From assembly GCF_018129025.1 (NCBI RefSeq), contig NZ_JAAEDI010000010.1:1-64000 (forward strand): 64,000 nt of DNA, written 5' to 3'. The notes under the pieces were generated by a model. It saw nothing but the letters and a program-made list of their open reading frames with translations, had not been told where the DNA came from and searched no databases. The first letter of the stretch is position 1, and every line of letters begins with the position of its first letter. Of the stretch, positions 52,292 to 60,742 are shown piece by piece. Both the position numbers and the translations under genes were made by a program. The stretch is from Neoroseomonas terrae (GTDB lineage: Bacteria > Pseudomonadota > Alphaproteobacteria > Acetobacterales > Acetobacteraceae).

Positions 52292-52733
52292 CTATGCCGA
52301 GGCGAGTCCTGAAAGGCGCGTGGCGCGAAACGGCGTGATGTCGACATTGCTTGGCGTGCCGGTGGCGAGGTCCGCAATCAGCCGACCGGTCGTTGCCGCG
52401 AAGGACATGCCCATATGGCCATGCCCGAAGGCGTCGATGACGTTGTGCACAGTCGTCGCACGATCAATGATAGGCAGGGAGTCCGGCAGGCCCGGCCGGT
52501 GACCCATCCATAACTTTGCGCCTTCGATGTTCAGGCCGAGGAAGAGCGCGCGCGCCCCGTCAAGGATGCGGCGCGCGCTATCCCACTCGGCGGCGCGTCG
52601 ATGCTGGCGAGTTCCGCCGTACCAGCCAGGCGAAACCGTTCTCCAATCGGAAGAACGACGAAGCCGCGCTCAGTGTGGGACATGGCGTGTCGCGGCATGA
52701 CGCTGGGGTTGGGGTTGATGGATGAGACGGCTA
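52292..52733 (-). pseudogene. DadA-like FAD amino acid dehydrogenase, C-terminal remnant
   Basis: The minus strand encodes MSHTERGFVVLPIGERF, RLAGTAELASIDAPP, then after a one-base shift near 52588 EWDSARRILDGARALF, WMGHRPGLPDSLPIIDR, AFGHGHMGMSFAATTGRLIADL and FRATRLSGLASA. This is the C-terminal third of D-amino-acid dehydrogenase-type flavoproteins. The N-terminal FAD domain is missing; the remnant abuts the nadC stop. It and the aminotransferase remnant form one decayed minus-strand pair. Confidence 0.75.
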
Positions 52734-53585
52734 TCAGCCGTGCTGATCCAGCGCGATGTCCATCACTTTCGCGCTGTGCGTCAGCCAGCCGATGGAGATT
52801 AGGTCCACGCCGCTGGCCGCCACGTCCGGCGCCGTCTGCGGCGTGATGCGACCCGATGCCTCGGTCAGAATGCGGCCGCCGACCATCGCTACGGCCTCGT
52901 GCAGCAGTGGCGGGGCCATGTTGTCGAGCAGCACCGCATCCACATCGAGCGTCAGTGCCTCCTCCAACTGTGCGAGAGTGTCCACTTCGAGCTCGACCTT
53001 CACCATGTGACCCGCTCGCGAACGGATGCGTTCGACCGCAGCCCGGATGCCGCCAGCGATGGCGACATGGTTATCCTTGATCAGCACCGCGTCATCCAGG
53101 CCGAAGCGGTGGTTGGAGCCGCCACCGACCCGGACCGCGTATTTCTGTACCGCACGCAGTCCAGGCAAGGTCTTGCGCGTACAGCAGATGCTCGCCTTGG
53201 TACCGCGGACGGCGTCGACCACAGAAGCGGTGGCAGTGGCGACGCCGCTCAAGTGGCAGAGGAAGTTGAGCGCTGTGCGCTCCGCCGTCAGCAGGCCACG
53301 CCCCGGACCGGCGAGCGTCGCGATCACGTCACCCGACGCGAGCCGGCTGCCGTCAGGCCGCTCCACCGTCACCTCGATGCGCGGCTCGATCAACCGGAAC
53401 GCCATCAGCGCCAGGTCGAGTCCGGCGACCACGCCTGCCTCCCGGGCAATCAGCCCGACCCGCGCCGTTTCCGTGGCCGTCACGATGGCGTCGGTGGTGA
53501 CGTCGCCTGCGCGGCCGAGATCTTCGAGCAGGGCGGCGCGCACAAGCGGCTCGAGCATCACCTGCGGCAACGGGCATATGGTCAT
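52734..53585 (-). CDS. nadC: Nicotinate-nucleotide pyrophosphorylase (carboxylating)
   Basis: Quinolinate phosphoribosyltransferase, 283 aa. It converts quinolinate and PRPP to nicotinate mononucleotide in de novo NAD synthesis. Signature blocks are LLEDLGRAGDVTTDA, ALNFLCHLSGVAT, CCTRKTLPGLRAVQKYAVRVGGGSNHRFGLDDAVLIKDNH, VEVDT-like ELEVDTL, and EASGRITPQT. The ATG at 53585 has AGGGA upstream. It is 157 bases downstream of nadA; that gap, where nadB is often found in other bacteria, contains no recognisable nadB. Confidence 0.95.
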   Translation of the reverse strand: MTICPLPQVMLEPLVRAALLEDLGRAGDVTTDAIVTATETARVGLIAREAGVVAGLDLALMAFRLIEPRIEVTVERPDGSRLASGDVIATLAGPGRGLLTAERTALNFLCHLSGVATATASVVDAVRGTKASICCTRKTLPGLRAVQKYAVRVGGGSNHRFGLDDAVLIKDNHVAIAGGIRAAVERIRSRAGHMVKVELEVDTLAQLEEALTLDVDAVLLDNMAPPLLHEAVAMVGGRILTEASGRITPQTAPDVAASGVDLISIGWLTHSAKVMDIALDQHG

Positions 53586-53742
53586 GAGGCAGTCCCTTCG
53601 GACGAAGAGTTCCAATGCGATGGCGGCCAAGCGCGCTGCAATCGTGCGCATGGGCGCGAGGCGTGCTGGGCGAGGCTGGTGCCGGCTACGGTGACGGTGA
53701 GCCAAGGCAGCCCAGCAGTTTGGCCGAGGGTATCCGCCGGAC

Positions 53743-54723
53743 TCATATCGCCAGCATCCGCTCGACCGCCCGGCGGGCGCGAGCGGCAACTTCCGGGACG
53801 ATCGTCACCTCGTGCCGCATCCCCTCGAGCGCCGAACGGATCTTCGGCAGGGTGATGCGCTTCATGTGCGGGCACAGATTGCAGGGCCGTACGAAGGCAA
53901 CCTCCGGATGCTGCGCGGCAACATTGTCGCTCATCGAGCATTCGGTGATCAGCACCACGCGTGCCGGCTTCCGCTGACCGACGAAGCCATTCATCGTCGC
54001 CGTCGAACCGGTGAAGTCCGCCTCCGCCACCACCTCCGGTGGGCATTCCGGATGGGCGAGCACCACGATGCCAGGGTACTCCCGCCGCAACTGCCGGATC
54101 TCGGCGGCCGTGAATCGCTCGTGCACTTCGCAATGGCCAGTCCAGGTGATGATCTCGACGCCGGTTTCCCGAGCGACGTTCTGCGCCAGGTACTCGTCCG
54201 GCAGCAGGATGACACGCGGACTGCCGAGCGATTCCACCACCTTCTTCACGTTACCCGAGGTGCAGCAGACATCGGATTCGGCCTTCACTGCGGCGGAGGT
54301 GTTCACGTAGGTCACCACCGGCACGCCCGGGTAGCGATCGCGCATGAGGCGGATGTCGGCGGGCGTGATGCTCTCAGCCAGCGAGCAGCCGGCCGCGAGG
54401 TCTGGGATCAGAACGGTCTTGTCCGGGTTGAGAAGCTTCGCCGTCTCCGCCATGAAATGCACGCCGGCGAGGACGATGACCTCCGCCTCCACCCTCGTCG
54501 CCTCGCGTGCCAGTGCCAGGCTGTCACCGACGATGTCCGCGATGCAGTGGAAGATCTCCGGCGTCTGGTAGTTGTGCGCCAGGACCACCGCATTGCGGTG
54601 ACGCTTCAAGTCCAGGATGGCGTCGATATCCTCGGCGAAGATGGGCCATTCGATGGGCGGGATGACGCGCCGGACGCGCTCATACAGCGGGGCGGTGCGC
54701 TCCAGGGCGGAAGTTGCGGACAT
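53743..54723 (-). CDS. nadA: Quinolinate synthase A
   Basis: 4Fe-4S quinolinate synthase, 326 aa. It condenses iminoaspartate with dihydroxyacetone phosphate. The three conserved cluster-cysteine contexts are present: [21 protein letters not shown] and [40 protein letters not shown] and [20 protein letters not shown] are also typical. It starts at 54723, beside two operator-like palindromes and divergent from nadQ, and is followed by nadC. Confidence 0.96.
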   Translation of the reverse strand: MSATSALERTAPLYERVRRVIPPIEWPIFAEDIDAILDLKRHRNAVVLAHNYQTPEIFHCIADIVGDSLALAREATRVEAEVIVLAGVHFMAETAKLLNPDKTVLIPDLAAGCSLAESITPADIRLMRDRYPGVPVVTYVNTSAAVKAESDVCCTSGNVKKVVESLGSPRVILLPDEYLAQNVARETGVEIITWTGHCEVHERFTAAEIRQLRREYPGIVVLAHPECPPEVVAEADFTGSTATMNGFVGQRKPARVVLITECSMSDNVAAQHPEVAFVRPCNLCPHMKRITLPKIRSALEGMRHEVTIVPEVAARARRAVERMLAI

Positions 54724-54732
54724 AAGCTCCCC

Positions 54733-54753
54733 TTATGCTCTGTTAGAGCAAAT
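54733..54753. promoter_or_regulatory. NAD-regulator operator candidate 1
   Basis: TTATGCT-N7-AGCA, with mirrored bases extending into the spacer (TGCTCT/AGAGCA around GTT). It starts ten bases upstream of the nadA start codon. The same 21-base layout recurs at 54788, which supports both being sites for one dimeric regulator, most simply NadQ. Confidence 0.6.
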
Positions 54754-54787
54754 GTGAACCACGAAGCTTCCTCGATGAGCTTCCGCA

Positions 54788-54808
54788 TTATGCTGATCAT
54801 GAGCATAA
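54788..54808. promoter_or_regulatory. NAD-regulator operator candidate 2
   Basis: TTATGCT-N7-AGCATAA is a perfect 7-base inverted repeat with the same spacing as site 1. The centres are 55 bases apart. It lies in the nadA promoter region, between nadA and the 3' end of nadQ (54858), suggesting cooperative repression of nadA when NAD is ample. Confidence 0.62.
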
Positions 54809-54857
54809 CTGGGTGTCAAGCGATCGCCCGACTGCGCACAGCGGAATCGTGCCGTTG

Positions 54858-55799
54858 TCAGTCGGGACGGGCGACGGGCAGCTTGCTTCCGGCGACGGCG
54901 CGTTCCAGCAGCACCTGCGGACGGAAGCGGAACAGCTTCGCCGGGCGACCACCGGTCTCTGTCGTCACGTCACCGGTCTCCTCCACCAAGGCCTGGCTGT
55001 CGATCAGCCGGCGGAAATTCTGCTTGTGCAGCCGTTGACCGGCCAACGCCTCCACGGCCCGCTGCAACTGCAGCAGTGTGAAGCTCGCCGGCATCAGTTC
55101 GAACACCACCGGCCGGTACTTGATTTTGGCCCGCAACCGGGCGATGCCGGTCGCCAGGATGCGGCGATGGTCGTGCGGCATGGGCTCGCCGGGCAGCATC
55201 CCGGTCTCATCGCCGTTGCTGCGGCGGATCGCCTCCGGCACCAGGCCTGCCTCGAACAGCAACTCGTAGCGTTGCAGCACCAGTTCCTCGTTCCACGGCA
55301 GACCGCGGAGGCCGAAGGCGATCTGTACGCGCTGCTGGCGTTCACGGCGGCGTGGAGGCTCCACAGTCGCCGACGTCCAGGCCCGTAGGCGCGGCACGAT
55401 GGCCTTGGCGATCATCGGCGGCGCGCCGTCGCGCCAGTCCTCCCAAGGGAAATAGCGGTACCAGCTCCGCCAGGCGGTATCGTGCCCGCAGCCACTGGCG
55501 CCGGCCTGGCGCGTTAGGCCGAGGTAACTGATCGAGATGAACCTCCTCGCGGCGTCTTCGGTCGAGCGGTCACGATCAGCGAAGGTGTAGAGTTGCTCCG
55601 TATAGCCCAGCGGATGGCCGGTCTGCTGCTCAACCCAGGCTCGCAGGCTTGCCTGGAGGGACCGATGAGTTGTCTCGAACGGGCCGGAGGGCAGCAGCGA
55701 CCCGTCCCGAATCGTCAGGACACGCGGCTCATTGTCCGTGACGGCAACGAGGAGCGCGATCAGTTCGGCTTCGATGGTGTCGACGGAGACGGCGGGCAC
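54858..55799 (-). CDS. nadQ: NadQ-type regulator of NAD biosynthesis
   Basis: Alphaproteobacterial NAD regulator (COG4111 type), 313 aa. The N-terminal Nudix-like domain includes LIALLVAVTDNEPRVLTIRDG, GPFETTHRSLQASLRAWVEQQTG, YTEQLYTFADRDR and WYRYFPWEDWR. The C-terminal winged helix is at about 245-300 (FTLLQLQRAVEALAGQRLHKQNFRRLIDSQALVEETG). It lies upstream of nadA on the same strand. The start is taken as GTG at 55799, the first start codon in an open frame that has no ATG; a ribosome site is not evident. Naming rests on recognition of the family and the nadA neighbour. Confidence 0.85.
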   Translation of the reverse strand: MPAVSVDTIEAELIALLVAVTDNEPRVLTIRDGSLLPSGPFETTHRSLQASLRAWVEQQTGHPLGYTEQLYTFADRDRSTEDAARRFISISYLGLTRQAGASGCGHDTAWRSWYRYFPWEDWRDGAPPMIAKAIVPRLRAWTSATVEPPRRRERQQRVQIAFGLRGLPWNEELVLQRYELLFEAGLVPEAIRRSNGDETGMLPGEPMPHDHRRILATGIARLRAKIKYRPVVFELMPASFTLLQLQRAVEALAGQRLHKQNFRRLIDSQALVEETGDVTTETGGRPAKLFRFRPQVLLERAVAGSKLPVARPD

Positions 55800-55917
55800 G
55801 GTTGGCTGCTGCTGGCTTTCTGCTGGATCGGCCGCGGCTCCGTGCGGCCGAATCGTTACGGCATTCCTCGGTGTTGGCGCATGACTAGATCATTTCCGGC
55901 ATGCAGAGAATGAAGCG

Positions 55918-56022
55918 GTGGTTGAATTCGTCCTCGAGGCCGCCGTCGGTACTCGGCGTGAGACGATGCTGGAGATCGCCGATGTGATTTACCACGTCAT
56001 CGTTCTATGGGTCGAAGCGTAG
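55918..56022 (+). pseudogene. HisE/MazG-like pyrophosphohydrolase remnant
   Basis: A plus-strand stretch of 34 codons ending in TAG reads VVEFVLEAAVGTRRETMLEI, then ADVIYHVIVLWVEA. It aligns residue for residue with the phosphoribosyl-ATP pyrophosphatase core (AVEAVIAA..GDRE...ESADVLYHLLVL). No start codon precedes it in frame, and both ends of the enzyme are missing. Apart from this piece, 55800-56248 holds nothing I recognise. Confidence 0.55.
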
Positions 56023-56248
56023 CGAATGCGCCGCCGCCTCGCGGATCGAGCACAGTGGAGGGAGTGCGGCCAGATTCGCACCGCCTCCGCGCACTGACCT
56101 ACCGGACACAGGCAGCGTTGCGCCGGGTCTGGCTCGAAACATGCTCTTGAAGCATGCCGATGAACGGCGAGGTGTTGGGGGAGTCAGCCGAACCCAATGT
56201 CGGATCATCTGGTTGCACCACCCCCCAAGCCGTGACGAGCTTTCCGAG

Positions 56249-57577
56249 CTATCGCCAGGGGAATTCGGGCCTTTTCCACTCGGCAAGCTGTTCGATGAGG
56301 CGGGCAGTCTTGAAGACAACTTGCTCAGCGCCGAACGGCCCCACCACCTGTACTCCCAGCGGCCGCCCATCGGCATGCGGTCGGGCGGGAAAACTCAATC
56401 CGGGGTAACCGACCGCATTGACCCAGGTCGCGAAGATATTCTGCGCCATCGGGTGGCCAGCGCGCTCCCCAACCATCGCGGGATACTCATCACCCTGCAG
56501 GGCCCAGGCCGGCGAAGCAGCGCTCGGGCAAAGGAGGACATCCATGTCGTCCCAGGCGTCCGCCACGCCGGCGCGGATCGCCGCCAGCCCGTCCAGGGCT
56601 CGGACGTAGTCAACGGCGGAGAGCTGCAATCCTCGCTCGCTGGCGGCAACGATCGCTGCACTGGCTTCGTTCCTCCAACGTTCCGGATGCATCTCTGCCG
56701 TTCGGGCCGCGCCGGCTGCGCTCAGGGTTCCCCACACGCGACGGACGAGGTTCAGGTCGAACGGAGCCTCGCGCTCGATGACCTCGCAACCAGCCTCGCC
56801 CAGCACGGCAGCACACTCCATGACAGCGGCAGCCACTTCGGGATCGACACCTTCCCCGGCGATAGAGGCACACCACCCCACCTTGAGCGGGCGGTCCGGG
56901 GCAACGGTATCCGGCACACGGGTGGAGGACGGGTCCCGCGGATCCGGACCAGCGACGGCGCCCAATAGCAGCGCGAGGTCATCGAGGTCGCGGGCGATCA
57001 CCCCGACGGCTTGGAAATCGAGCGCCATGGGCGGAAAGCCGTGACGTCGGGCAATGCGGCCGTTGCTTGGCCGAAGGCCGTATAGGCCAGTGTAGCTGGC
57101 GGGCAGTCGTGTGGATCCGCCGGCATCCGTCGCCAGAGTGAGCGGCACCAGGCCGGCCGCTACAGCGCCCACCGAACCGTCGCTCGATCCGCCAGGCGTC
57201 AATTCCGTGTTCCACGGATTTCTGGCGGGCCCATGCAAGGGGCTGTCCGTGCGGCCCGAAAGCGCAAACTCCGGCGTGTTGGTCTTGCCGACTATTACCG
57301 CGCCCGCCCGACGAAGCCGCTCAACGGGAATGTCGTCGACCGGCGGAGCGAACTCTGCCCACATGCGGCTTCCCCAGTGGGCGGGCATGCCGGCAACCCA
57401 CAGGTTATCCTTCACGGCAAGCGGGACGCCATCGAGCGGACTCAGACGCTTGCCCTCGCGGCGCCGGGCGTCGGCTTCACCCGCGGCCCGGTTGGCACCA
57501 TCCTCATCGACATAGACGAAGGCTCCGAGCTCCGAGTTCGCCCGCCGTATGCGGGTTAGGCTGTCAGCCACCAACAC
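56249..57577 (-). CDS. Amidase signature family protein
   Basis: Amidase-signature hydrolase, 442 aa. The Ser-cisSer-Lys triad is visible: Lys56 in PLAVKDN, Ser132 in TPGGSSDGSVGAVAAG and Ser155 in DAGGSTRLPA. The usual GGSSGG reads GGSSDG, with Asp133. The start is GTG at 57577 with no ribosome site. The codons just before it still look like amidase (GTLTSS), but two stops follow within ten codons upstream, so the N terminus may be clipped by about 20-30 residues. The substrate is unknown. Confidence 0.85.
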   Translation of the reverse strand: MLVADSLTRIRRANSELGAFVYVDEDGANRAAGEADARRREGKRLSPLDGVPLAVKDNLWVAGMPAHWGSRMWAEFAPPVDDIPVERLRRAGAVIVGKTNTPEFALSGRTDSPLHGPARNPWNTELTPGGSSDGSVGAVAAGLVPLTLATDAGGSTRLPASYTGLYGLRPSNGRIARRHGFPPMALDFQAVGVIARDLDDLALLLGAVAGPDPRDPSSTRVPDTVAPDRPLKVGWCASIAGEGVDPEVAAAVMECAAVLGEAGCEVIEREAPFDLNLVRRVWGTLSAAGAARTAEMHPERWRNEASAAIVAASERGLQLSAVDYVRALDGLAAIRAGVADAWDDMDVLLCPSAASPAWALQGDEYPAMVGERAGHPMAQNIFATWVNAVGYPGLSFPARPHADGRPLGVQVVGPFGAEQVVFKTARLIEQLAEWKRPEFPWR

Positions 57578-57668
57578 GCTGGAGGTGAGAGTGCCGTTCT
57601 CCGGTCATCAGTTCACGACAGTCAGAAACTGCAGGCTTGTCGTCTTCGAGGCGAGCGAAGACGCCACC

Positions 57669-57824
57669 CTTGTCGCCCGAGCCAAACGTGTTGATCGGCT
57701 TACTACTGCCGATCTTGAACACACAGATCAGCTCATGCTGGCTGCGGTAGGCGCTTCCTTGCCCAGGCCTGGTCTTGTTCCACACGGCAATGTTCTTCAG
57801 CTCGCCAACCACCTCGCGACCCAC
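57669..57824 (-). pseudogene. DNA methyltransferase (N4/N6 type) remnant
   Basis: About 52 minus-strand residues read VVGELKNIAVWNKTRPGQG, SAYRSQHELICVFKIGSSKP and INTFGSGDKGG. This is the characteristic middle segment of ParB-linked or phage-type DNA adenine/cytosine-N4 methylases (ELKNLCVW.K...GMGSLYRSQHELVFVFK.G). The SAM-binding and DPPY parts are absent. The frame continues into unrelated sequence up to the amidase gene. Confidence 0.65.
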
Positions 57825-58027
57825 CCGATCGGCCGGCGCCGGCCATCGCCCAAGTGCCGGTTCTGTCTCTCCTGGCCATTTCGGCAGGTACCGATGGGGT
57901 CAGATGCCCCTCCCCGCGGAAGGAGTAGGGTCGCGAATCCTGTCCGGTTCCAGCGGGTTGGGGTGCGCTGGCGGGAACATAGGGCACGCCGGCCCTGCGC
58001 GCGCATCGACCCGCTGTTTGGTCCCCG
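57825..58027. other. Unassigned stretch next to the methylase remnant
   Basis: With the remnant this forms a 450-base gap between the amidase and SDR genes. It contains no frame with family features, no convincing inverted repeats at its ends and no integrase or transposase trace. It may be the rest of a decayed insert. Confidence 0.4.
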
Positions 58028-58717
58028 TCAGAGCGAGCTGCCGCCGCAGACCAGGATCTGCTGGCCGGTGATCGCGCCCGCTTCGGGACCGAGCAGGAAC
58101 GCGGTCAGCGCTGCGACTTCCTCCGGGAGGATGTAGCGTCCGATCGGAGGCAACTTGGTCGGCACGCCGCTGCGCCCGGGGTCGCGCAGCATCGGCGTGT
58201 CGGTGGCGGCCGGTGCGACGACATTGGCGGTGATGCCGCGCGGCGCAAGTTCGATCGCCCAGGACCGCACCATGGCGACCAGCGCGGCCTTGCTCGCCCC
58301 ATACTGGCTGCGCCCGAAGCCGCCCGCCGAGGCGCGGCTGCCCACCAACACGATACGCCCACCATCCGGCATCCGTGGCACCAAGCGGTCTGCCAGCAGC
58401 GAAGCGGCTTCGACATGCAGGCGCCATAACGTCCGCCCCGCCTCCACATCCAGCGAACCCACCACGCCGCCGCGCATCAGCCCCGCGGCATGAACCAGGG
58501 CGGTCGGCTGCAGATCGGCGATGGCGGCCTCCAGCGCGACAGCGTCCAGCAGATCGACGGCACGATGCGTGAATTGGGGGTCGGCCACGTCCGGGGCGGT
58601 GCGGCTCAGCCCGGTAACCTGCCAACCCTCCCGCAGGAGCCGCGCGGCGATGGCGGCACCGATGCCTGAGCTAACGCCGGTCACGATGGCATGCCCAGCA
58701 GCGGTCTCGATGGTCAT
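58028..58717 (-). CDS. SDR-family oxidoreductase
   Basis: Short-chain dehydrogenase, 229 aa. It has AIVTGVSSGIGAAIAARLL, ALVHAAGLMRGG, the catalytic VGSRASAGGFGRSQYGASKAALVAM and the end GQQILVCGGSSL. The ATG at 58717 has GGGAGA eight bases upstream. It is divergent from the IclR gene of the sugar-acid cluster, with 118 bases between, and so is probably co-regulated with it. Confidence 0.9.
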   Translation of the reverse strand: MTIETAAGHAIVTGVSSGIGAAIAARLLREGWQVTGLSRTAPDVADPQFTHRAVDLLDAVALEAAIADLQPTALVHAAGLMRGGVVGSLDVEAGRTLWRLHVEAASLLADRLVPRMPDGGRIVLVGSRASAGGFGRSQYGASKAALVAMVRSWAIELAPRGITANVVAPAATDTPMLRDPGRSGVPTKLPPIGRYILPEEVAALTAFLLGPEAGAITGQQILVCGGSSL

Positions 58718-58745
58718 CAGTCGTCTCCCTGGCGTTCCAAGCCGC

Positions 58746-58775
58746 TTGACAATGCGGGTGGCCGACGGATAGCAA
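58746..58775 (+). promoter_or_regulatory. Possible sigma-70 promoter of sugar-acid operon
   Basis: A perfect TTGACA (58746-58751) is followed 18 bases later by a weak TAGCAA (58770-58775), upstream of the IclR start. The -35 match is good and the -10 poor, so confidence is limited. Confidence 0.35.
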
Positions 58776-58787
58776 GCAAGAACAAAT

Positions 58788-58801
58788 CGAACAAGTGTTC
58801 G
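58788..58801. promoter_or_regulatory. Operator candidate for sugar-acid IclR
   Basis: CGAACA and TGTTCG mirror each other around two bases, 34 bases before the IclR start and just downstream of the candidate promoter. Binding there would block transcription, consistent with autorepression. Confidence 0.45.
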
Positions 58802-58835
58802 CATTCCGATCACCAACAAAGACAGGGAGGTGGAG

Positions 58836-59654
58836 TTGGACGGAACGCGCGGTCGCGCCGAGAACCCGAAGAACCTCGTCCAGTCCGTCGCCAAGGCCTT
58901 CGCTGTGCTCAGGGCCTTCGGGGCGGACCTGCCCGAGTTGACGGTGGCGGAGGTCGCGGCGCGCACCGGCCATGACCGCGGTACCGCCTTTCGCCTGATT
59001 CACACCCTGGTCGACCTCGGCTACCTGCGCGCGGTACCGGAAGGGCGACGCTTCCGGCTGACGCTGAAATGCCTGGAACTCGGCTATGCCGCGCTCTCGG
59101 CCGGGGACCTCCCCGCCCATGCGCGCCCCCTGCTGCGCGAATTGGTGCCCGACATCGCCGATGCCGGCTCCCTCGGCGTGCTGGAAAAAGGTGAGGTCAT
59201 CTACCTCGCCCGGGTCGAAACCGGGCTCGAACGCCTCGGTGTTGTGCGCCGTCCCGGCACGCGCATCGGCGCCTATGCCACCGCGCTCGGCCAAGCGATC
59301 CTCGCCTGGCTGCCGCGGGAGCAGCAGGTCGCGCAGCTCGGCTGTGTCGAGCGCGTCAAACTCTCCGATCACACGCTAACCGATCTCGACGCGCTGCTGG
59401 CGCGGCTCGTGGAGGTGCGGGCGCGTGGCTACGCGGTGTCGGATGGCGAGAACGCCTATGGGCTGCGCACTGTCGCCGCACCGGTGCTCGATGCGCGCGG
59501 GGCGCCGGTCGCCGGCGTCAGCCTGACGGTGGGCGGCGGCCGACTGGCGATGCCGGACTTCATCGCCCTGACCGAGCCGCGCGTCCGTACCCTGGCGGAG
59601 GAACTGGGCAGCGCGGTCCGCCTGTCACTCGGCACGATCGGCGCGCCGCGATGA
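58836..59654 (+). CDS. IclR-family regulator of sugar-acid cluster
   Basis: IclR-type regulator, 272 aa. The helix-turn-helix is around LTVAEVAARTGHDRGTAFRLIHTLVDLGYL. The effector domain has SLGVLEKGEVIYLARVE, GTRIGAYATALGQAILAWLP and a late VAAPVLDARGAPVAGVSLTV. Two starts compete: GTG at 58830 lies within the GGGAGG ribosome site, while TTG at 58836 is five bases beyond it and is preferred. The stop overlaps the kinase ATG by four bases, so regulator and enzymes are one operon. Confidence 0.88.
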   Translation: MDGTRGRAENPKNLVQSVAKAFAVLRAFGADLPELTVAEVAARTGHDRGTAFRLIHTLVDLGYLRAVPEGRRFRLTLKCLELGYAALSAGDLPAHARPLLRELVPDIADAGSLGVLEKGEVIYLARVETGLERLGVVRRPGTRIGAYATALGQAILAWLPREQQVAQLGCVERVKLSDHTLTDLDALLARLVEVRARGYAVSDGENAYGLRTVAAPVLDARGAPVAGVSLTVGGGRLAMPDFIALTEPRVRTLAEELGSAVRLSLGTIGAPR

Positions 59655-60742
59655 CGGTGCTGCGCCTGATCGCCGACGACCTGACCGGCGCGCTGGATAC
59701 CGCCGCCGAGCTGACCGGGCTGTGCGGCGCAGTGCCGGTCGGCTGGCACGGCGCCGGCGACGCTACCGGCAGCCTGGCACTCGATTCCGGCACACGCGAG
59801 GCCACGCGCGAGGTAGCCATCGCCCGAGTGCGCCGCATGGCGCCCGCGCTGCGCGGCGCTGCGATCGCGTTCAAGAAGATCGACAGCCTGCTGCGCGGGC
59901 ATGTCGGGGCAGAACTCGCCGCCTGCCTCGACGCCGGCGGCTGGGCGCACGCCGTCATGGCCCCGGCCTTCCCCGTGCAGGGGCGCGTCACGCGCGGCGG
60001 CGAGGCTCTGCTGCACGATGGCGCCGTCATCGCCAGCCTGCCCGCGTTGCTGGCAGAGGCCGGGCTGCGGCCGGAGCGGGGCGACCCCGGTGCGCCGCTG
60101 CCCCTCGGCCTGTCGGTGTTCGACGCCGAGACCGATGATGACCTCGCGCGCATCGTCGACTGCGGCCGCGCGGCCGCCGGGCCGGTGCTGTGGTGCGGCA
60201 GCGGCGGCTTGGCGCGCGCGCTCGCCAGTGGCACCCTCGCGCGGACGGACGGGACGCTGCGCGGCCCGGTCCTGGGACTGTTCGGGTCGGACCAGGATGC
60301 GACGGCGCGGCAGCTCGCCTGCTGCGCGCCTTGCCGTGTTTCGATCGCGGCGGGGGACGCGGCGGAGGCGGCGCGCGTCGCGGCGATGCTGGATGCCGCC
60401 GGCGTCGCGATGGCCGATGTCGCGCTGCCCGCCGGTCTCGATCGCGCCGAGGCGTCGCGCCGCATCGCGGCCGCCATGGCCGCCTTGACACGCCGCCTGA
60501 ACCCGCCCGGCACGCTGATCGCCGCCGGCGGGGAAACGCTGCGGGCGATCTGCGACGCGCTCGGCGCCCAGCGGCTGGAGGCAACGTCCATCGTCGCGCC
60601 CGGCGTGCCGCGTTCCATCATGCGCGGCGGCGCTTGGGACGGCGTCCCCGTCATCTCGAAATCCGGCGCCTTCGGCGGTGAAGCGCTGTGGCGCGACCTT
60701 CTGGCCGACAACGGCTTGCCTTCCGGGAGTTCCTTCGCATGA
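59651..60742 (+). CDS. Four-carbon acid sugar kinase-family protein (DUF1537)
   Basis: Kinase of the OtnK/DtnK type, 363 aa, expected to phosphorylate a four-carbon sugar acid such as threonate or erythronate at the terminal hydroxyl. The N terminus LRLIADDLTGALDTAAELTG and FKKIDSLLRGHVGAEL, then WCGSGGLARAL and the C-terminal nucleotide-site region LIAAGGETLRAICDALGA and SKSGAFGGEAL fit the family. The AADDLTGALD variant of the usual DDxTGA is intact. It is coupled by ATGA overlaps to the genes on both sides. Confidence 0.9.
   Translation: MTVLRLIADDLTGALDTAAELTGLCGAVPVGWHGAGDATGSLALDSGTREATREVAIARVRRMAPALRGAAIAFKKIDSLLRGHVGAELAACLDAGGWAHAVMAPAFPVQGRVTRGGEALLHDGAVIASLPALLAEAGLRPERGDPGAPLPLGLSVFDAETDDDLARIVDCGRAAAGPVLWCGSGGLARALASGTLARTDGTLRGPVLGLFGSDQDATARQLACCAPCRVSIAAGDAAEAARVAAMLDAAGVAMADVALPAGLDRAEASRRIAAAMAALTRRLNPPGTLIAAGGETLRAICDALGAQRLEATSIVAPGVPRSIMRGGAWDGVPVISKSGAFGGEALWRDLLADNGLPSGSSFA

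Noticed and set aside
53586-53742. Possible nadB remnant between nadA and nadC
   Set aside because: All three frames were read and no aspartate oxidase motif was found.
57825-58027. Insertion sequence end near the methylase remnant
   Set aside because: No transposase fragment, no terminal inverted repeats and no target duplication could be seen.
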